The translations under genes were made by a program, and so were the position numbers. 5,958 nt of DNA from Phycisphaerales bacterium (GTDB lineage: Bacteria > Planctomycetota > Phycisphaerae > Phycisphaerales > UBA1924). This document shows positions 4,655 through 5,958 of the stretch, piece after piece; position 1 is the stretch's first letter, and each line of letters begins with the position of its first letter. The stretch spans positions 1 to 5,958 of the forward strand of contig JAESSR010000240.1 of NCBI GenBank assembly GCA_016764015.1, in the 5' to 3' direction. The notes beneath the pieces were generated by a model, which worked only from the letters and a program-made list of their open reading frames with translations, was not told where the DNA came from and made no database searches.

Positions 4655-4715
4655 CGATATTGATCCGCATCGGATTGGTATTGATAGTTATTGAACTCTG
4701 ACGCGGCGACGCGTC
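4655..4715 (+). promoter_or_regulatory. Two hairpins in the rpoA-rplQ spacer
   Basis: One base after the rpoA stop, 4655-4667 pairs with 4671-4683 over 13 unbroken positions around a CAU loop. Four or more of the pairs are G-U, so the stem exists only in + strand RNA. A second perfect 6-bp stem, GACGCG/CGCGTC (4700-4705 with 4710-4715), closes a GCGA loop of the stable GNRA class, 9 nt before the rplQ SD. Neither has a U-tract, so read-through into rplQ is expected. They may set the rpoA/rplQ ratio through processing, coupling or protein binding. Confidence 0.5.
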
Positions 4716-4735
4716 TTGAAAGTGAAGGAAAAGCC

Positions 4736-5398
4736 ATGCGTCATCGTAAAGCCGGCTTTAAGTTAGGAAGAACCACTGCTCACCGCGAAGCCATGCTCCG
4801 CAATATGGCTGCAAGCCTTTTCGAGCATGGTCAGATCACCACGACGATCCCCAAGGCGAAGGCTCTCCAGCCATTCGTTGAAAAGATCATCACCAAGGCC
4901 AAGCGTGGCGACATGCACGCACGCCGACGCGTGATCTCAATGCTCGGGCGTGACCGCAACGCGTTTGCATGGTCATACATTGCCAAGAACGCTTCTGAAG
5001 AGCAGCGTGAAAAGGTCGAAGAGCAACGCGAGTTCGTTCAAGGGTTCTTCGATATCCCAGATATCGAAACCATCGAACGCAACCGCTACGGCGAGCTCCG
5101 CAAGGCTCCCAAACTCGTGCGTCACATCTTTGAGAATGTCGCACCACGCTTCGAAGATCGTTCTGGCGGATACACCCGTATCGTACGCATCGGTCGTCAC
5201 CGTCTCGGTGATGCTGCCGAACTCTGTGTGATTCAGTTCGTCGGCAACGAAGAAGGCCCAGAAATCGGTGGGCAACCATCGGGTCGTCGTCGCACCGCTG
5301 ACAAGCGGACAGCCTTCGCAGCCAAGCTCCGCAAGGAAACCGCGAAGACCCAAGCACCAGCTGCTGAAGCGACCGAAGAATCTTCCAGCGACGAATAA
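4736..5398 (+). CDS. rplQ: 50S ribosomal protein L17, enlarged form
   Basis: L17 lies near the peptide exit tunnel of the large subunit. The N-terminus MRHRKAGFKLGRTTAHREAM and the block LRNMAASLFEHGQITTTIPK (21-40) are diagnostic, as is the later PRFEDRSGGYTRIVRI (137-152). At 220 residues it is much longer than the common 115-130. An extra block of roughly 45-50 residues, charged and partly helical in look (about 70-125, including SEEQREKVEEQREF), separates the two conserved parts. A tail (about 170-220) is basic, then alanine-rich, and ends acidic in EESSSDE. Both conserved halves are intact, so this is an expanded gene and not a broken one. ATG 4736 follows AAGGA (4725-4729) by 6 nt; an in-frame TTG at 4691 was rejected because L17 starts MRHRK. 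A terminator ends the unit. Confidence 0.96.
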   Translation: MRHRKAGFKLGRTTAHREAMLRNMAASLFEHGQITTTIPKAKALQPFVEKIITKAKRGDMHARRRVISMLGRDRNAFAWSYIAKNASEEQREKVEEQREFVQGFFDIPDIETIERNRYGELRKAPKLVRHIFENVAPRFEDRSGGYTRIVRIGRHRLGDAAELCVIQFVGNEEGPEIGGQPSGRRRTADKRTAFAAKLRKETAKTQAPAAEATEESSSDE

Positions 5399-5420
5399 GT
5401 TGTTGATTGAATAGCAAACC

Positions 5421-5452
5421 AACCCCGCCTGATTATTTGGGCGGGGTTTTTT
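5421..5452 (+). terminator. Intrinsic terminator after rplQ
   Basis: CCCCGCC (5423-5429) pairs with GGCGGGG (5440-5446) around a 10-nt A/T-rich loop, extended by two A-U pairs, and runs straight into six Ts (5447-5452). It lies 22 nt after the rplQ stop and is a textbook Rho-independent terminator that closes the rpoA-rplQ unit. Confidence 0.95.
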
Positions 5453-5496
5453 ATTGAAGAAGGGCACGAACGCCCAACGAATCGTACGCAAGGAAC

Positions 5497-5502
5497 TATG
5501 AT
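5497..5502 (+). promoter_or_regulatory. Candidate -10 element for pheS
   Basis: TATGAT matches five of six bases of the -10 consensus and ends 5 nt before the pheS ATG, which would put transcription start at or next to the start codon. No clear -35 is seen near 5474-5480. A purine-rich AAGGA (5490-5494) is 13 nt from the ATG, too far for a good SD. Only 55 nt separate the rplQ terminator from pheS, so a promoter is expected in this gap. Confidence 0.35.
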
Positions 5503-5507
5503 CCGCC

Positions 5508-5958
5508 ATGCTCAATGCACTCAATGAGATTGAATCGACCGGACTCGCCGCCCTTGAATCTGCTACCACGGCGGAGGAACTCGAAGCGTGGCGTGTGGCG
5601 TTTGTCGGGACCAAAGGCAAGATCCGATCGGTCATGCCGATGATGAAGGATGTCGCCAAAGAAGACAAAGGCGTCGTCGGCAAACGGCTCAACGAGGTCA
5701 AGAACGCGCTCGAATCCGGGCTCAAAGCCAAGCAAGCATCGCTTGGCTCAGGTGCAACGGGAGCAAGCACCGGCCCGATGCTCGACATGACCGAGCCGGG
5801 CACGATTGATACCCATGCACTCGGTCGCGAACACATCATCACCCGTGTACGCGGCGAACTCGTCGAGATATTCGCTCGTTTGGGCTTCGAGGTCGCCCAA
5901 GGCCCAGAGCTCGAAGACGAAGAGCACAACTTCGCCAAACTCAATATCCCCGATGCGC
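5508..5958 (+). CDS. pheS: Phenylalanine-tRNA ligase alpha subunit, 3' end outside the window
   Basis: PheS is the catalytic alpha subunit of the cytosolic alpha2-beta2 enzyme that attaches phenylalanine to tRNA-Phe. The window holds the first 150 residues. Residues 1-85 form the helical coiled-coil arm that contacts tRNA, including the conserved VAFVGTKGKI (30-39) that matches the family's YLGKKG segment. The class II catalytic domain opens with GREHIITRVRGELVEIFARL (106-125), GFEVAQGPELEDEEHNFAKL (126-145) and NIPDA, equivalent to GFxVxxGPEIExDxxNFxALNIP. HIIT stands where HPLT or HPVT is usual. ATG 5508 is the only plausible start: the frame has a stop at 5499 and the next in-frame ATG cuts into the arm. 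The usual neighbour pheT would lie outside. The enzyme is more often near infC-rpmI-rplT than next to rplQ. Confidence 0.95.
   Translation, partial: MLNALNEIESTGLAALESATTAEELEAWRVAFVGTKGKIRSVMPMMKDVAKEDKGVVGKRLNEVKNALESGLKAKQASLGSGATGASTGPMLDMTEPGTIDTHALGREHIITRVRGELVEIFARLGFEVAQGPELEDEEHNFAKLNIPDA

Noticed and set aside
4691..4735. TTG start adding fifteen residues to L17
   Set aside because: L17 starts MRHRK. The stretch holds the GNRA hairpin and the SD.
4890..5417. 175-codon open frame on the - strand
   Set aside because: It lies opposite rplQ, with an arginine- and cysteine-rich product typical of an antisense shadow.
4973..5944. 323-codon open frame on the - strand
   Set aside because: It is antisense to rplQ and pheS, both firmly identified, and its serine-rich product has no recognisable domain. 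It is a by-product of codon bias.
1..5958. CRISPR array, insertion sequence or prophage
   Set aside because: There are no spaced direct repeats, terminal inverted repeats or transposase/integrase genes. All genes are core housekeeping genes in one direction.

Overview
The window is a stretch of the bacterial spc-alpha ribosomal protein cluster, all on the + strand: rplO (L15, 5' end outside), secY, rpmJ (L36), rpsM (S13), rpsK (S11), rpoA and rplQ (L17), followed by the start of pheS (3' end outside). No mobile element, CRISPR array, tRNA or rRNA is visible. The best guess for the host is a planctomycete-like bacterium, possibly Phycisphaerae. That rests on the long L15 tail, the enlarged L17, the zinc-ligand-poor L36 and the sparse gene order with long spacers. 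It is family-level inference and could be wrong.

Layout. L15 is interrupted by an in-frame TAG at 410-412, followed by 26 clean codons ending in TGA (491-493) that read like a genuine lysine-rich L15 tail. A 199-nt spacer with a large hairpin and a candidate promoter leads to secY, the protein-conducting channel of the Sec translocon. adk, map and infA, often found after secY, are absent. In their place is a 250-nt structured spacer, then rpmJ, rpsM and rpsK. A strong intrinsic terminator follows rpsK, so rpoA and rplQ look like a separate unit with its own leader. rpsD, which follows rpsK in E. coli, is absent here, as in Bacillus. A second strong terminator follows rplQ, and pheS starts 55 nt after it.

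How it works together. L15, L36, S13, S11 and L17 build the two ribosomal subunits. SecY takes nascent membrane and secreted proteins, RpoA assembles RNA polymerase, and PheS charges tRNA-Phe. This is core growth machinery.

The most interesting parts are the amber codon in L15, the leader structures (hairpins close upstream of the Shine-Dalgarno sites of rpmJ, rpsM and rplQ), a strong-SD ATG-TGA start-stop in the rpmJ leader, a 13-bp GU-containing hairpin after rpoA, and a possibly leaderless pheS. No wholly new system is evident. The leader RNAs and the TAG are the candidates for something undescribed.
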